NCBI GenBank assembly: GCA_901420285.1
Contig: CABDVE010000001.1
Location: 992,001 to 1,056,000 of the forward strand
Direction: 5' to 3'
Length of the DNA: 64,000 bases
Source: Stutzerimonas stutzeri
GTDB lineage: Bacteria; Pseudomonadota; Gammaproteobacteria; Enterobacterales; Pasteurellaceae
This document shows, piece after piece, positions 1 through 9,591 of the stretch; positions within the stretch are counted from its first letter, which is position 1, and every line of letters begins with the position of its first letter. Both the position numbers and the translations under genes were made by a program. Below the pieces are notes generated by a model. That model saw only the letters and a program-made list of their open reading frames with translations. It was not told the origin of the DNA and made no database searches.

Positions 1-2430
1 CAATTTGGGCATCCGGCCGGCATTATTTATCGGTAAATACACGTCCGGCACACAATCAAAAAAATCTGTCGGAATACGGCTTTCCACGCGGCATAAGGTG
101 GCAATGCCCTGTTCGTTCTGATGAATTAAGGCATAAAGCCGTTTCGGGCGTTGTTTTTGTATGACATCGTCATCGTCGCTTGTTTCGACTTCTGTGTTAG
201 ATTCGTTTAGTTGCGCGCGAATATCCGTCAAGTCAGTCAAAATGGCGTAACTGAGCGACATATAATCGCCTTGCATAAGAGAACGCGGATCGACCGGCGC
301 AATTTCCAGCACCACCGGTTTTCCTGTTGCTAGCACATTTTCAAACTGCCAAACTTTATAATTTAGCGGAAATAAAATGAATAAAAGCGTACAAAGGGCA
401 ATCGTCGGTTTGATTTTAGAAACGCCGACAAAATTGACCACACTTTTTGTTTCCTCTTGATGTTTTTGATGTAAATAAATCGCGCCCAAGGCAAATATCA
501 CGCCGAAAAACAATAATAAAAAAGCCTTATAAAGTAATGGGATAGATAACCAATAATAGTAAATGGCTAAATTAATGATGAGCGCTGCTAAGGCGATAAA
601 AAATAAATATCGGTTTGCCACAAAATAGGCGAGAAGCCATAACGAAGTGAAAAATAAAATCGTCGGCTGCGCAATAAAACCGACGGTAAATAATGCCAAG
701 ACGCCGGCAATCGCCCATTTTTCCATCTGCGGTAAGGTAAAAAAGCGGTTCATCAGCCCATAAACGCCAAGTGGCGCCAAGCAAACTAAAAATGAAATCA
801 ACCATGTGGCGCTTAATTTAGCCTTTGTAAATACGCCGTGGGTGATCACATTAAAAAAGTCCGCAAACGTATTCACCGGCGGCAATTCATCGGCAACACC
901 GTTAAAATTATCAGACCACGTTGAAGCAAAATGATATGCGGAAAAGCCCCACAAATCGAAGACAAGGGCGCCGAGGCTAAAAAGCAAAAACGCCCAGGCC
1001 AATGGAATGATTTGTGCACGCACATTATCGTTTATTGACGGCAATCGCTGTGCCAAGAAGGCAAACACGGCGCCGAGCATGGAAAGAAAAACGAGCGGCG
1101 TTTGCAAGATCATCTCGACAGCGCTTAATTGCCACATAATGAGCACGGCGACAAGACTTAAAGTTTGTAACCAAATTTCTTTGCGTACGAAGTAAAAAAT
1201 CGCTACGACTAAGGTGAACAATGCCGGCGCGGAAAAATTGAATCGTTCGACGGAATCGTAAGCAAAACGATCGAGTAATAAATAGCCGCCGAGCAGGCCA
1301 TATCCCATCAAAAATAAAATACCGACGACAATCGACATCGGGCTGCCGGATTGAGGGTTCGCGCGATGCAACATCAATGCGGTGCCCAAAACGACAACCG
1401 ATAAACCGGGCAAGGCGTTCTCGGGCTCGGAAAGATTCAAGGCTAAAACGAGCCACACAAGTGCGGTCAAAATGCCGGTTAAAATAGCCAAAATCAGCAG
1501 AAAAGATAATGCCCAAGGAAGATTTTTACGTTCGGGATAATGGGCTTTATATAATTGATACAACCGGATAATCGCCCCGACGGTCAACGCAAAAATCAGT
1601 AAACCGTTCAATAAGGCGATGTCGAGGGAATCGATCCGATTAAAAAGTAACAAACCGAACGCGACAATCATTGCGGTGGTGGTTGTGATTAAATTGATAA
1701 AATCAAAACGGTATCGTTGATAAAAATAAAACAGTGCGGCCGCAGGGAGGGCGATCAGTAAAAAGGAATGAAACGGATAAAGCTCGAAAAGGAAGATAAG
1801 GTCGTAATATTCGCCAACAAAACGACTGCCGAAAAGATGAAGCAAGAGGAAAACCACCAGTATTTTCGGGAGCACGCGCCAGCGTTGATCGTGCAACTGA
1901 CGGATAAAAATTTCGCTTAAAAGAAGTCCGATAGCGTTTAATACGACGCCGTAAATTGTTGCGTGCTCATAAAATCCATCAACGTTAAGCAGATATAACG
2001 TCAGATTGGTGGTGACGATAAGTAACAAGGCGGAAGCCACATTCGGCAACAATAATAACCAAGGAAGTTGGCATAACGACCAAACGGCAAATAATTCCCA
2101 GGTATCGGCGCCCGTTTGGTAGGTTTGCCCGACCAAGGCCAAGGTGGCGCCGATAAGTACGGCGGCAATAAAGAAAAATGAGACGGAAAGCGACTTTAAT
2201 TTTTCCTGTTCCAATCGACGACTTTCCCGTATAAAAAAATAACTGCCCGAAATAACCGAAAAAGCAAATACCGCTTGCAGTCCGTAAATTTTGCTTAAAT
2301 CGGAAAAATAATCCCAATTGGCGGCAATAAAGGTTACGCTGCCGCCGGTTAAAAAGCCGACGCTTAAAAGCAAAAAAAGTAAATTGAGATAGCGGTGCCA
2401 GGATAGGGTAAACAAAGGATGGTGATTCAT
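1..2430 (-). CDS. DUF2157/DUF4401/GDYXXLXY multi-pass membrane protein (3' end off window)
   Basis: An uninterrupted reading frame of 810 codons starts at the ATG complementary to 2428-2430 and leaves the window at base 1 without a stop, so the C-terminus is missing. AAGGAA lies just upstream as ribosome binding site. The protein has many hydrophobic segments (at least 15 likely membrane spans). Near the C-terminus, encoded around 245-275, is the motif QGDYMSLSY, the signature of the GDYXXLXY domain; the N-terminal half resembles DUF2157 and the middle DUF4401, an arrangement known from inner-membrane proteins of unknown function. The gene stands alone, with an intergenic palindrome behind its start. 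It carries one canonical uptake signal (1459-1467) and one near-copy of the CAATGCGGTGCT word (1375-1386). Family assignment is by motif and topology only. Confidence 0.8.
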   Translation of the reverse strand, partial: MNHHPLFTLSWHRYLNLLFLLLSVGFLTGGSVTFIAANWDYFSDLSKIYGLQAVFAFSVISGSYFFIRESRRLEQEKLKSLSVSFFFIAAVLIGATLALVGQTYQTGADTWELFAVWSLCQLPWLLLLPNVASALLLIVTTNLTLYLLNVDGFYEHATIYGVVLNAIGLLLSEIFIRQLHDQRWRVLPKILVVFLLLHLFGSRFVGEYYDLIFLFELYPFHSFLLIALPAAALFYFYQRYRFDFINLITTTTAMIVAFGLLLFNRIDSLDIALLNGLLIFALTVGAIIRLYQLYKAHYPERKNLPWALSFLLILAILTGILTALVWLVLALNLSEPENALPGLSVVVLGTALMLHRANPQSGSPMSIVVGILFLMGYGLLGGYLLLDRFAYDSVERFNFSAPALFTLVVAIFYFVRKEIWLQTLSLVAVLIMWQLSAVEMILQTPLVFLSMLGAVFAFLAQRLPSINDNVRAQIIPLAWAFLLFSLGALVFDLWGFSAYHFASTWSDNFNGVADELPPVNTFADFFNVITHGVFTKAKLSATWLISFLVCLAPLGVYGLMNRFFTLPQMEKWAIAGVLALFTVGFIAQPTILFFTSLWLLAYFVANRYLFFIALAALIINLAIYYYWLSIPLLYKAFLLLFFGVIFALGAIYLHQKHQEETKSVVNFVGVSKIKPTIALCTLLFILFPLNYKVWQFENVLATGKPVVLEIAPVDPRSLMQGDYMSLSYAILTDLTDIRAQLNESNTEVETSDDDDVIQKQRPKRLYALIHQNEQGIATLCRVESRIPTDFFDCVPDVYLPINNAGRMPKL

Positions 2431-2591
2431 GGCTTTGATTTTCCTTGATAATTATTATGAATAAAAATTGGAGCTATTTTGCCAATGCTAAAAACAAAAT
2501 GAAAGGGAAAGTGAATCGTTATTTAAATTTGGCAAGATAAGTTTGCTGATGTGACGTTTAATTCGGATTTAATATATTTAATCCATAAAAA

Positions 2592-2636
2592 ATCTGCTCC
2601 TTAGTAAGTCGGTGAGTCCGACTTTTAGGGGCAGAT
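2592..2636. repeat. small palindromic element, copy 1
   Basis: The outer arms ATCTGCTCC and GGGGCAGAT pair with one wobble, and an inner stem AAGTCGG/CCGACTT closes on a five-base loop. The left flank CATAAAAA also occurs at copies near 18816 and 26411. It sits between the start of the membrane-protein gene and the end of ilvE and may also terminate ilvE transcription. It looks like a miniature inverted-repeat element or the remains of insertion-sequence ends. Confidence 0.5.
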
Positions 2637-2662
2637 CATTTTGTGTTCTTCTATGTAATCAA

Positions 2663-3694
2663 TTATTCCACTTTTACAATCCAGCCTTCCGGTGCTTCGA
2701 TATCGCCGAATTGAATGCCGGTGAGTTCGTTGTAAAGTTTGCGGGTTATCGGGCCAACATCGGTTTCGGAGTAGAAAACATGGAATTTCCCTTTGTGTTG
2801 AATACCGCCCACCGGTGAGATGACGGCTGCGGTGCCGCATGCGCCGGCTTCAGCGAATTGATCAAGTTGATCGATATATACATCGCCTTCAATCGCTTCC
2901 ATACCTAAACGCTCTTTGGCGATATAAAGTAGGGAATATTTAGTAATACTCGGTAAAATTGATTTGGATTTCGGCGTAACGAATTTGTTGTCTTTAGTGA
3001 TACCAAAGAAGTTTGCCGCCCCCACTTCTTCGATTTTGGTGTGAGTTTTTGGATCTAAATAGATTGCATCTGCAAATTTACGTTCTGCCGAGCCTTCTTC
3101 CGCAGCTAATATATGCGGCAGTAGGCTTGCCGCGTAATTACCGCCTACTTTTACACCACCGGTACCCATTGGCGCAGCGCGGTCGTATTCGGTCGTGATG
3201 AAATTGGAAGGTGCTAAGCCACCTTTGAAGTAGGCACCGACCGGGCAACAAAATACGGAGAAAATAAATTCAGGAGCGGCTTTTACGCCGATATTTTCGC
3301 CTACACCGATTAAAAATGGTCGTAAATATAAGGTGGCGCCAGAGCCGTAAGGGCCGAGCCATTCCTCGTTGGCTTTTACTACTTCTTTACAAGCGCGAAT
3401 GAATAACTCCGTTGGCACTTGCGGCATTAAAAGGCGATCCGCGGTGTGTTGCATACGTTTGGCGTTTTCTTGCGGACGGAATAAATTGATAGAGCCGTCT
3501 TTACAACGATAAGCTTTTAAACCTTCAAAACATTGTTGGCCATAGTGAAGTGCGGTTGAGCCTTCGTGAATATGTAAAATGTTATCGGTGGTGAGTTTAC
3601 CTTCATCCCATTTGCCTTCTTTCCAATGAGCAATGAAACGATAATCGGTCTTGATATAACTAAAACCGAGGTTGCTCCAATCTAAGTCTTTCAT
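2663..3694 (-). CDS. ilvE: branched-chain amino acid aminotransferase
   Basis: PLP-dependent transaminase for the last step of leucine, isoleucine and valine synthesis (and the first step of their breakdown), using glutamate as amino donor in the cytoplasm. The 343-residue protein is of the longer class II type (like the eukaryotic enzymes and Bacillus YwaA), not the about 309-residue E. coli type. FEGLKAYR lies near residue 56, and the PLP-binding lysine should be Lys182 in [12 protein letters not shown]. The segment [12 protein letters not shown] contains a canonical uptake signal (3548-3556) read as Ser-Thr-Ala-Leu. The gene is monocistronic, and its upstream region faces the GcvB terminator. 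Recognition is firm. Confidence 0.95.
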   Translation of the reverse strand: MKDLDWSNLGFSYIKTDYRFIAHWKEGKWDEGKLTTDNILHIHEGSTALHYGQQCFEGLKAYRCKDGSINLFRPQENAKRMQHTADRLLMPQVPTELFIRACKEVVKANEEWLGPYGSGATLYLRPFLIGVGENIGVKAAPEFIFSVFCCPVGAYFKGGLAPSNFITTEYDRAAPMGTGGVKVGGNYAASLLPHILAAEEGSAERKFADAIYLDPKTHTKIEEVGAANFFGITKDNKFVTPKSKSILPSITKYSLLYIAKERLGMEAIEGDVYIDQLDQFAEAGACGTAAVISPVGGIQHKGKFHVFYSETDVGPITRKLYNELTGIQFGDIEAPEGWIVKVE

Positions 3695-3854
3695 TTTGCT
3701 TCCCTTATATTTGTTTTGAATGAAATGTCGGTTAATCTACACCATAATTTTTGGCATTTAAACCTTTAAACGGAAATTTTTTGTGATTTCTCAAAATTTG
3801 TGTGGTTATAAAGTTAAGGAAGAAAAACAGTGCGAAATATGTTAAAGTTTAGCG

Positions 3855-4069
3855 AAAAAAAAAAACGCCACTCGTGACGAGTGGCGTTTAACCAAAAGGT
3901 TGAAACAATATTATACAGGAAGTAAATAAGTAACTTAATTCGTTACTCACGTTCGGTTTCCCGAACTATATGCAAACACAACATCATACTTAAGTCTGAA
4001 ACTCATTAACTAGTAAGGAATTACCAATCTTTAAGTATGCGCGCATTGTAGAAATTAGGCTCAGGAAGG
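3855..4069 (-). ncRNA. gcvB: GcvB small regulatory RNA
   Basis: This Hfq-type sRNA represses many amino-acid and peptide transporter mRNAs. It is read leftward and divergent from gcvA, exactly as in enterobacteria. Reading the minus strand, CTTCCTGAGCC lies at the expected 5' end, GATGTTGTGTTTGCA matches the GU-rich R1 seed region, and ACTTCCTGTATAAT lies downstream as in E. coli. The gene ends in a strong terminator, AACGCCACTCG paired with CGAGTGGCGTT (3864-3888), followed by a run of more than ten U. The 5' end is inferred from the conserved CTTCCTGAGCC; a TATAAT on the minus strand near 4130 leaves a longer 5' end possible. Confidence 0.85.
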
Positions 4070-4162
4070 ACAAGTGATGTTTTTTTATTTGAAGAATTAG
4101 AAAAACTAATGTGAATTAACTCCCAAGCATTATAGAAGAAAAAATTATTTCCGGAAAGAATT

Positions 4163-5056
4163 ATGTATAAACGTTTGCCTCCCTTGAATTCACTGAAATC
4201 TTTCGAATCCGCCGCAAGGCATTTAAGTTTTACAAAAGCCGCCGACGAACTTTTTGTGACTCAAGCGGCGGTGAGTCATCAAATTAAATTATTGGAAGAT
4301 TTTTTAGGCGTCGAATTGTTTAAACGAAAGAATCGCGCTCTCGAATTAACGGAATTCGGTAAAACTTATTTTGCCGATATTAATAAAATTCTGCGTAAGC
4401 TCAATGAAGCTACCGAGCGATTGCTTACCTTAAAAAATGATCCCCACTTAAGCATCAGCGTGCCGCAAACATTCGGTATTCAATGGTTGGTACCGCATTT
4501 AAGCGATTTCAATCGGCTTCATCCCGAAATTGAAGTGCGTTTAAAAGGGGTGGATCAAGACGAAGGTTTATTGAGCAAAGAAATTGATCTTGCTGTTTAT
4601 TACGGTAAAGGTAATTGGCAGAATTTGCAGGTGGATCGCCTCGGTAAAGAAAATTTACTGATTCTGGCATCACCGGAATTGTTGGCGAAAAATCCGATTT
4701 ACGCTAAGGAAGATTTAAAACACCACACATTAATTCACACGCATACACGTGATAACTGGCGCGCAATGGCGGGCTATTTAGCGATTGATGAATTGAATAT
4801 TCAGCAAGGCCCGTTGTTTAGCCACACTTTTATGGCGCTACAAGCCGCCATTCACGGACAAGGCGTAGCATTGGCCAATCGTTTGCTGGCGTTACAGGAA
4901 ATCGGACACGGTTTATTGAAGGAGGTGTTACCAACAGATTTTCCCGATCCGAAATCTTTCTATGTGGTGAACCATCTCGATCGCCTTGATGACGAACAAA
5001 TCCAAGCTTTCCGCCGCTGGATTATTGCGGCAATAAGAAAAGAAGAACATGAATAA
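4163..5056 (+). CDS. gcvA: LysR-type regulator GcvA
   Basis: Glycine-cleavage-system regulator of 297 residues. The N-terminal winged helix-turn-helix (residues about 8-65; [24 protein letters not shown]) and the effector-binding domain (about 90-290; [21 protein letters not shown]) match E. coli GcvA closely. GcvA activates gcvB and the gcv operon when glycine is high, and the divergent GcvB sRNA next door fits this. The gene overlaps rlmM by 8 bases, as in the E. coli gcvA-ygdD-rlmM region without the middle gene. Recognition is firm. Confidence 0.95.
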   Translation: MYKRLPPLNSLKSFESAARHLSFTKAADELFVTQAAVSHQIKLLEDFLGVELFKRKNRALELTEFGKTYFADINKILRKLNEATERLLTLKNDPHLSISVPQTFGIQWLVPHLSDFNRLHPEIEVRLKGVDQDEGLLSKEIDLAVYYGKGNWQNLQVDRLGKENLLILASPELLAKNPIYAKEDLKHHTLIHTHTRDNWRAMAGYLAIDELNIQQGPLFSHTFMALQAAIHGQGVALANRLLALQEIGHGLLKEVLPTDFPDPKSFYVVNHLDRLDDEQIQAFRRWIIAAIRKEEHE

Positions 5057-6149
5057 ATTAGCGTTATATTGTCGCCCCGGTTTTGAAAAAGAAACCGCAG
5101 CGGAGATCTCCGCGTTTAGCACCGCATTGGGCGCGTTGGGTTTTGCTCGCGTGCAAGAAAATTCCGGTTATGTGATTTTTGAATGTTATCAGCCGAATGA
5201 AGCGGATCGCCTAGCGCGCGAAATTCCTTTCAATCGATTAATTTTCGCCCGCCAACTGTTGGTGGTGTCCGATTTGTTGGAAAATCTTGATTCGTCCGAT
5301 CGTATCAGTCCGATTTTAACTGCGTTTAACGCGCTTTCGGCGCAAATCAATTTCAGCCAATCCGCTGAGCTTTTTGTTGAAACGGCGGATACCGACGAAT
5401 CGAAAGAACTTTCCACCTTTTGTCGCAAATTCACCGTGCCATTAAGACAGGCTTTAAAAAAACAAGGTTGGCTTGCCGCAGCATCAAATACGACACACAC
5501 TCGGTTTTCGCAGTGTTTTTTACATTGCTTTTTCATTAAACCGAATTGTTGCTATGTGGGTTATTCTTATGCGGATAATCATTCGCCGCATTTTATGGGC
5601 ATTCCGCGTTTGAAATTTCCGGCCGCGGCGCCGAGTCGTTCGACGTTAAAACTAGAAGAAGCAATTTTAACTTTTATTCCGCGCAAAGAAGAAAGCAAAC
5701 GTCTCAATGAAACGATGATCGGTGTGGATCTCGGCGCTTGTCCGGGCGGTTGGACGTATCAACTGGTAAAACGTGGTTTGTTCGTTTATGCGGTAGATCA
5801 CGGCAAAATGGCGGAAAGTTTACATGAAACGGGGCGAATCGAGCATTGTTCGGAAGACGGTTTTAAATTCCAGCCGCCGAAGCGCAAACAAATTCATTGG
5901 CTCGTGTGCGATATGGTGGAACAACCGAGCCGCATCGTGAATTTGATTAGTAAATGGTTAGTAAACGGTTGGTGCCGTGAAGCTATTTTTAATTTGAAAT
6001 TGCCGATGAAAAAACGTTATCAAGAAGTAATGCAATGTTTGGAAACGTTATCGGATAAACTAACCGCGCAAAACCTTCGTTTTACTCTTCAAGCTAAACA
6101 TTTGTACCACGACAGGGAAGAAATCACCGTGCATATCGCCCTAAAATAG
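5049..6149 (+). CDS. rlmM: 23S rRNA (cytidine-2498-2'-O) methyltransferase RlmM
   Basis: Ribose methyltransferase acting on C2498 of 23S rRNA, 366 residues, normal for the family. It has an N-terminal ferredoxin-like/THUMP region ([20 protein letters not shown]) and a C-terminal Rossmann methyltransferase with the SAM motif [15 protein letters not shown] near residue 225. The catalytic Lys-Asp-Lys-Glu set is expected from family knowledge; LVCDMVEQP and NLKLPMKKR are visible. It is co-transcribed with gcvA (8-base overlap). A copy of AGCACCGCATTG at 5118-5129 encodes Ser-Thr-Ala-Leu in a variable stretch near the N-terminus. Confidence 0.95.
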   Translation: MNKLALYCRPGFEKETAAEISAFSTALGALGFARVQENSGYVIFECYQPNEADRLAREIPFNRLIFARQLLVVSDLLENLDSSDRISPILTAFNALSAQINFSQSAELFVETADTDESKELSTFCRKFTVPLRQALKKQGWLAAASNTTHTRFSQCFLHCFFIKPNCCYVGYSYADNHSPHFMGIPRLKFPAAAPSRSTLKLEEAILTFIPRKEESKRLNETMIGVDLGACPGGWTYQLVKRGLFVYAVDHGKMAESLHETGRIEHCSEDGFKFQPPKRKQIHWLVCDMVEQPSRIVNLISKWLVNGWCREAIFNLKLPMKKRYQEVMQCLETLSDKLTAQNLRFTLQAKHLYHDREEITVHIALK

Positions 6150-6155
6150 GCGCTT

Positions 6156-6167
6156 CAATGCGGTGCT
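6156..6167 (-). repeat. AGCACCGCATTG dispersed repeat, just after rlmM
   Basis: This is an exact 12-mer in the extended form TTCAATGCGGTGCTGTT on the plus strand, starting six bases after the rlmM stop. It is one of the copies discussed in the findings as a possible divergent uptake signal. Confidence 0.85.
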
Positions 6168-6218
6168 GTTGGAGAAGTTCGTTGAACGCGGCGTGGTTTA
6201 CAAAATTTCAAGTAAGAA

Positions 6219-6250
6219 AAAAAGCATCGATTTCATCGATGCTTTAAAAT
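6219..6250 (-). terminator. terminator of tRNA-fMet
   Basis: The stem AAAGCATCGAT/ATCGATGCTTT closes on a three-base loop and is followed on the minus strand by a U-rich tract. It lies directly behind the tRNA. Confidence 0.75.
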
Positions 6251-6251
6251 T

Positions 6252-6328
6252 TGGTTGCGGGGGCCGGATTTGAACCGACGGCCTTCGGGTTATGAGCCCG
6301 ACGAGCTACCAAGCTGCTCCACCCCGCG
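6252..6328 (-). tRNA. initiator tRNA-fMet (CAU)
   Basis: The 77-base cloverleaf starts CGCGGGGT, so it has the unpaired C1 of initiator tRNAs. It has anticodon CAU in GGGCTCATAACCC, with the three G-C pairs typical of initiators, and encodes its 3' CCA. Confidence 0.95.
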
Positions 6329-6341
6329 TCTGACGGCGGGC

Positions 6342-6369
6342 ACTATACGCCGTTCAAAAAATTTTGCAA
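6342..6369 (-). promoter_or_regulatory. sigma-70 promoter of tRNA-fMet
   Basis: On the minus strand, TTGCAA (6364-6369) and TATAGT (6342-6347) are separated by 16 bases. A GC-rich discriminator (GCCCGCC) follows, as in stringently controlled stable-RNA promoters. Confidence 0.7.
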
Positions 6370-6521
6370 GCCTTAAACAAAATTTTAATGCTCAATTGTT
6401 AAGAAAATAAACAAGGCGTTTATTTCTTCATTGTTTTAACGAAATAGGGCTAGTCCTTTCGGATAAATTTTGATAGCGTATGCGCCCTTCAATAATCAGA
6501 ATTTATCGTCTTGGACGCGTT

Positions 6522-7646
6522 ATGAAATCCCGTAAAAATTTTATTTTAAAAATCTTTTCTATCGTGGCGGTTGTCTCGATTTTGGCAGCTTGCGGCGGTT
6601 CATCGAATAGCCGCGTATTGAATGGCAGCTCGCCACTCTTAACGCCGACGGGCGACGATCCGCAAAAATTTGGCGCCAAATATGGTGGTCGTCATTATCA
6701 ACAAGCGATGCTCGCGCCGGTTTCCCGCGTAGAAAATCAAAGTGCGGTGATTAATCAAGGCGATTTTTTAACCCAACTTTCTAACGTGAAAGGTTATTCG
6801 GCCAAATTGGCCGAGCGTTTTTACGGCAATTACGAAAAAATTATCGGCTGGGTGCTTTCCGGCGCTGATGTTAATCAGTTACCGCAATTTGGTATTCAGC
6901 CGCAAATTATGAAAGGTTTCGATGGTTATCAAAACGTTTTGATGACCGGTTATTATTCACCCGTGCTCCACGCGCGTCGTTCGCCGCAAGGTAAATATCA
7001 ACACCCGATTTACGCCATGCCGGTCAATAAGCGTTTCACTCGCCAGCAAATTTATAACGGCGCCTTGGCGGGGAAAGGCTTAGAACTGGCGTACAGTGAT
7101 TCCATGTTGGATAACTTTTTACTGGGCGTGCAGGGTAGCGGTTACGTGGATTTTGGCAACGGCAATTTAAATTACTTTGCCTACGCCGGCCAAAACGGCT
7201 TTAAATATCAAGCAGTTGGGCGCTTATTAGTAGAAGACGGCGAAATTCCAAAGGAAAAAATGTCGATTCAGGCGATCCGCGACTGGGGTAAAGCTAATCC
7301 GTCGCGCGTGCAAGGTTTGTTAGAACGCAATCCATCTTACGTGTTCTTCAAAAATGATCCGAGCGGTAAAGTAAAAGGCTCGGCCGGCGTGCCACTTGTG
7401 CCGATGGCGGCGGTGGCATCTGATCGCAACCTTATTCCCTCTGGCACGGTGTTGTTAGTGGAAGTTCCGGATATTGACAATGATGGCAATTGGAAAGGCA
7501 CGCATAAACTTCACTTAATGGTGGCGTTAGACGTGGGTGGTGCGGTGAACGGTCACCATTTCGACTTATACCGCGGCATCGGTGATGAGGCCGGCCATAT
7601 TGCCGGACTTTCCAAGCATTACGGACGCGTTTGGGTGTTAAATTAA
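6522..7646 (+). CDS. mltA: membrane-bound lytic murein transglycosylase A
   Basis: Outer-membrane lipoprotein that cleaves peptidoglycan glycan strands with formation of 1,6-anhydromuramic acid. I chose the start at 6522 (MKSRKNF) because a basic N-terminus, a hydrophobic stretch and the lipobox ILAAC follow at once; an upstream in-frame ATG at 6480 would add 14 unusual residues. The double-psi beta-barrel MltA domain and the C-terminal 3D domain are visible, the latter with VALDVGGAVNGHHFDLYRG, carrying the catalytic Asp, and a terminal YGRVWVLN. The stop codon overlaps the next ATG (TAATG), so mltA and tcdA are translationally coupled. A canonical uptake signal lies at 6740-6748. Confidence 0.93.
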   Translation: MKSRKNFILKIFSIVAVVSILAACGGSSNSRVLNGSSPLLTPTGDDPQKFGAKYGGRHYQQAMLAPVSRVENQSAVINQGDFLTQLSNVKGYSAKLAERFYGNYEKIIGWVLSGADVNQLPQFGIQPQIMKGFDGYQNVLMTGYYSPVLHARRSPQGKYQHPIYAMPVNKRFTRQQIYNGALAGKGLELAYSDSMLDNFLLGVQGSGYVDFGNGNLNYFAYAGQNGFKYQAVGRLLVEDGEIPKEKMSIQAIRDWGKANPSRVQGLLERNPSYVFFKNDPSGKVKGSAGVPLVPMAAVASDRNLIPSGTVLLVEVPDIDNDGNWKGTHKLHLMVALDVGGAVNGHHFDLYRGIGDEAGHIAGLSKHYGRVWVLN

Positions 7647-8434
7647 TGGCTCGTGCAGATAATTACGAACAACGTTTTGGCGGTATCGGACGGCTTTATA
7701 CGCCGGCAGGACTCGAACGTTTACGCCGCGCGCATATTTGCGTGGTCGGCATCGGCGGTGTTGGCTCGTGGGCAGTAGAGGCTTTGGCGCGTTCCGGCGT
7801 CGGTCAGCTTACTTTGATTGATATGGATGACATTTGCGTCACTAATATTAATCGTCAATTACCGGCGTTAAGCGGTAATATCGGCAAACTCAAAACGGAA
7901 GTGATGGCGGAACGCGTGAAGTTGATTAATCCGCAGTGTACGGTGAATATTATTGATGACTTTATTTCGCCCGAAAATCAAGCGGATTATTTAATTCGCG
8001 GTTACGATTACGTGATCGATGCCATCGACAATGTGAAAACCAAAGCTGCGATGATTGCTTATTGTAAGCGCCATAAAATCAAAATCATCAGTGTCGGCGG
8101 GGCGGGCGGACAAACGGATCCGAGTCAAATTCAAATTGCCGATTTAAGTAAAACCATTCAAGATCCGTTGTTAGCAAAAGTGCGCTCGGTTTTACGCAAG
8201 GATTTTAATTTTAGTCAAAACCCGCAACGCAAATTCGGCGTGGATGCGGTGTTCTCCACGCAACCGCCGATTTTTCCAAAAATGGCTGAAGGTTGTGCAG
8301 TTTCCGCGACCATGAATTGCGCCAACGGCTTCGGCGCGGCAACCATGATCACCGCCACTTTTGGCTTTTTCGCCGTGTCGCGCGTGATTGATAAAATATT
8401 GAAAAATCACCTCTCCGATAAAAACAACGTCTGA
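7646..8434 (+). CDS. tcdA: tRNA threonylcarbamoyladenosine dehydratase
   Basis: E1-like ATP-dependent enzyme that cyclises t6A37 to ct6A in tRNAs reading ANN codons (also called CsdL/YgdL). The start at 7646 overlaps the mltA stop. The ThiF fold is clear: nucleotide-binding VVGIGGVGSWAVEALARSG near residue 30, DMDDICVTNINRQ, and DYVIDAIDNVKTK near 110. The 262-residue length is normal. The mltA-csdL linkage is also found in E. coli, where csdE/csdA are adjacent; those genes are absent here. Confidence 0.93.
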   Translation: MARADNYEQRFGGIGRLYTPAGLERLRRAHICVVGIGGVGSWAVEALARSGVGQLTLIDMDDICVTNINRQLPALSGNIGKLKTEVMAERVKLINPQCTVNIIDDFISPENQADYLIRGYDYVIDAIDNVKTKAAMIAYCKRHKIKIISVGGAGGQTDPSQIQIADLSKTIQDPLLAKVRSVLRKDFNFSQNPQRKFGVDAVFSTQPPIFPKMAEGCAVSATMNCANGFGAATMITATFGFFAVSRVIDKILKNHLSDKNNV

Positions 8435-8466
8435 ACCTCAAAAAAACAGTATTGACGATCGTTTTC

Positions 8467-8478
8467 AGCACCGCATTG
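8467..8478 (+). repeat. AGCACCGCATTG dispersed repeat between convergent genes
   Basis: An exact 12-mer, extended as CAGCACCGCATTGAAAG, lies in the 72-base gap between the ends of tcdA (plus) and a methyltransferase gene (minus). No other terminator is obvious there. Confidence 0.85.
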
Positions 8479-8506
8479 AAAGCGCGTCAATCTTGGCTTG
8501 ACGGCA

Positions 8507-9307
8507 TTAATCGAGTTCCCACCAAATCAACGCCCATTTTTTCTGCCCGTGTGAAATTGGTTCGCCGTTCGCTTGTTTTTGAACGTAAAAATGTTTTAAT
8601 CCGGATTTTTCTTTTTCGGTCAGCGCGCCGAGGGAAAATTCGACGGAAGCCAATAAATCCTCGAAGGTTTCACCTTGAAAATGGCCGGATTGGGTTTCGA
8701 TAAAGTTTAGGTTCGCTTGGAGGCCTTTTTGATATAAGCGGTTGAGTAAATAAATATAGGTGGGAAAGCCGATATCTTCGCGTTCAATGGCGGTAAAAAC
8801 GCCTTCATCCAAAAAGTGGCGCTGTGTGACGGAGGTTAAAAAGACGCGTTTTTTCGCTTTGGCGCAAAGTTTGTCAATCATATCGTCTAAATCGTCAACT
8901 AAGGTTGAGCGCGATGCCAATACTACGTCCGCTTGTGGAATATCGTCCCAATTTTCTGACCAGGCGCGGTGAAATGTGGTGAGATTTGGCAAATTCAGTT
9001 CTTGTTTAAAGCGCGCCACACAGTCCAACATTCCTTGACTATAATCCAGCGCATAGACGGCTTGGCATTGTTGCGCCAACGGTATTGCGAGGGTTCCCGG
9101 TCCGCAGCCGATATCCAACACGGTTTCATTGGCCTGTATATTGATGGCTTGTAACAATCGTTCGTTGTACACACTCGGTTTTCCCACTAAATTTTCTGCC
9201 ATTTTTGCCGCCTTTTTGTCCCATTTGGTGGGCGGTAGATTGAAATGATTACAGGCAATTAAATGCTGTCGATAAAGTTCGGCGAAGTCGATGTCGTAAA
9301 TAGTCAT
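8507..9307 (-). CDS. class I SAM-dependent methyltransferase, substrate unknown
   Basis: 266 residues. Motif I is VLDIGCGPGTLAIPLAQ near residue 63, followed by the acidic loop VYALDYSQGMLD and a motif II/III region (DVVLASRSTLVDDLDDMIDKL). The N-terminal 50 residues (DFAELYRQHLIACNHFNLPP) form a helical cap found in a group of uncharacterised proteobacterial methyltransferases. The start is the ATG complementary to 9305-9307 with AAGAGGAAATCAA just upstream. The gene is single, convergent with tcdA. Nothing in the sequence fixes the substrate. Confidence 0.8.
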   Translation of the reverse strand: MTIYDIDFAELYRQHLIACNHFNLPPTKWDKKAAKMAENLVGKPSVYNERLLQAINIQANETVLDIGCGPGTLAIPLAQQCQAVYALDYSQGMLDCVARFKQELNLPNLTTFHRAWSENWDDIPQADVVLASRSTLVDDLDDMIDKLCAKAKKRVFLTSVTQRHFLDEGVFTAIEREDIGFPTYIYLLNRLYQKGLQANLNFIETQSGHFQGETFEDLLASVEFSLGALTEKEKSGLKHFYVQKQANGEPISHGQKKWALIWWELD

Positions 9308-9591
9308 TTGATTTCCTCTTATTTTACTCTTATTGTTCGGGGCGATGATTTAAGTGGCGTTGTAAAAGATCAGGCGAAATACGGTAGATTTTTGCCAAAT
9401 TTTTTAGAGTTAGTAATTCTTCCTTTGGACCTTATCGAAAGCCTAGCGTTTTATCTGGCACGACCACATTTTCAGCCAAATAAGCGTTGTCCGTAACATT
9501 CATCTAGTTCAAAACGTAGGCATAAAAATTCTAAAAGTGCAGTCAAAAAAGGCGAGTTTTACTCGCCTTTGCTTTTGGTTCAAATTAAAGT
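9308..9591. other. intergenic region, mostly featureless
   Basis: This 284-base gap lies between the start of the methyltransferase gene and the end of ycaO. Its 9545-9575 end holds the ycaO terminator. I see no convincing coding sequence or RNA gene in the rest. Confidence 0.5.
9545..9575 (-). terminator. terminator of ycaO
   Basis: On the minus strand AAAGGCGAG pairs with CTCGCCTTT across a short loop and is followed by a U-tract. It lies 17 bases behind the ycaO stop. Confidence 0.75.

Noticed and set aside
1025..1516. Separate minus-strand genes within 1-2430
   Set aside because: They are off-frame shadows of the continuous 810-codon frame that has clear membrane-protein character.
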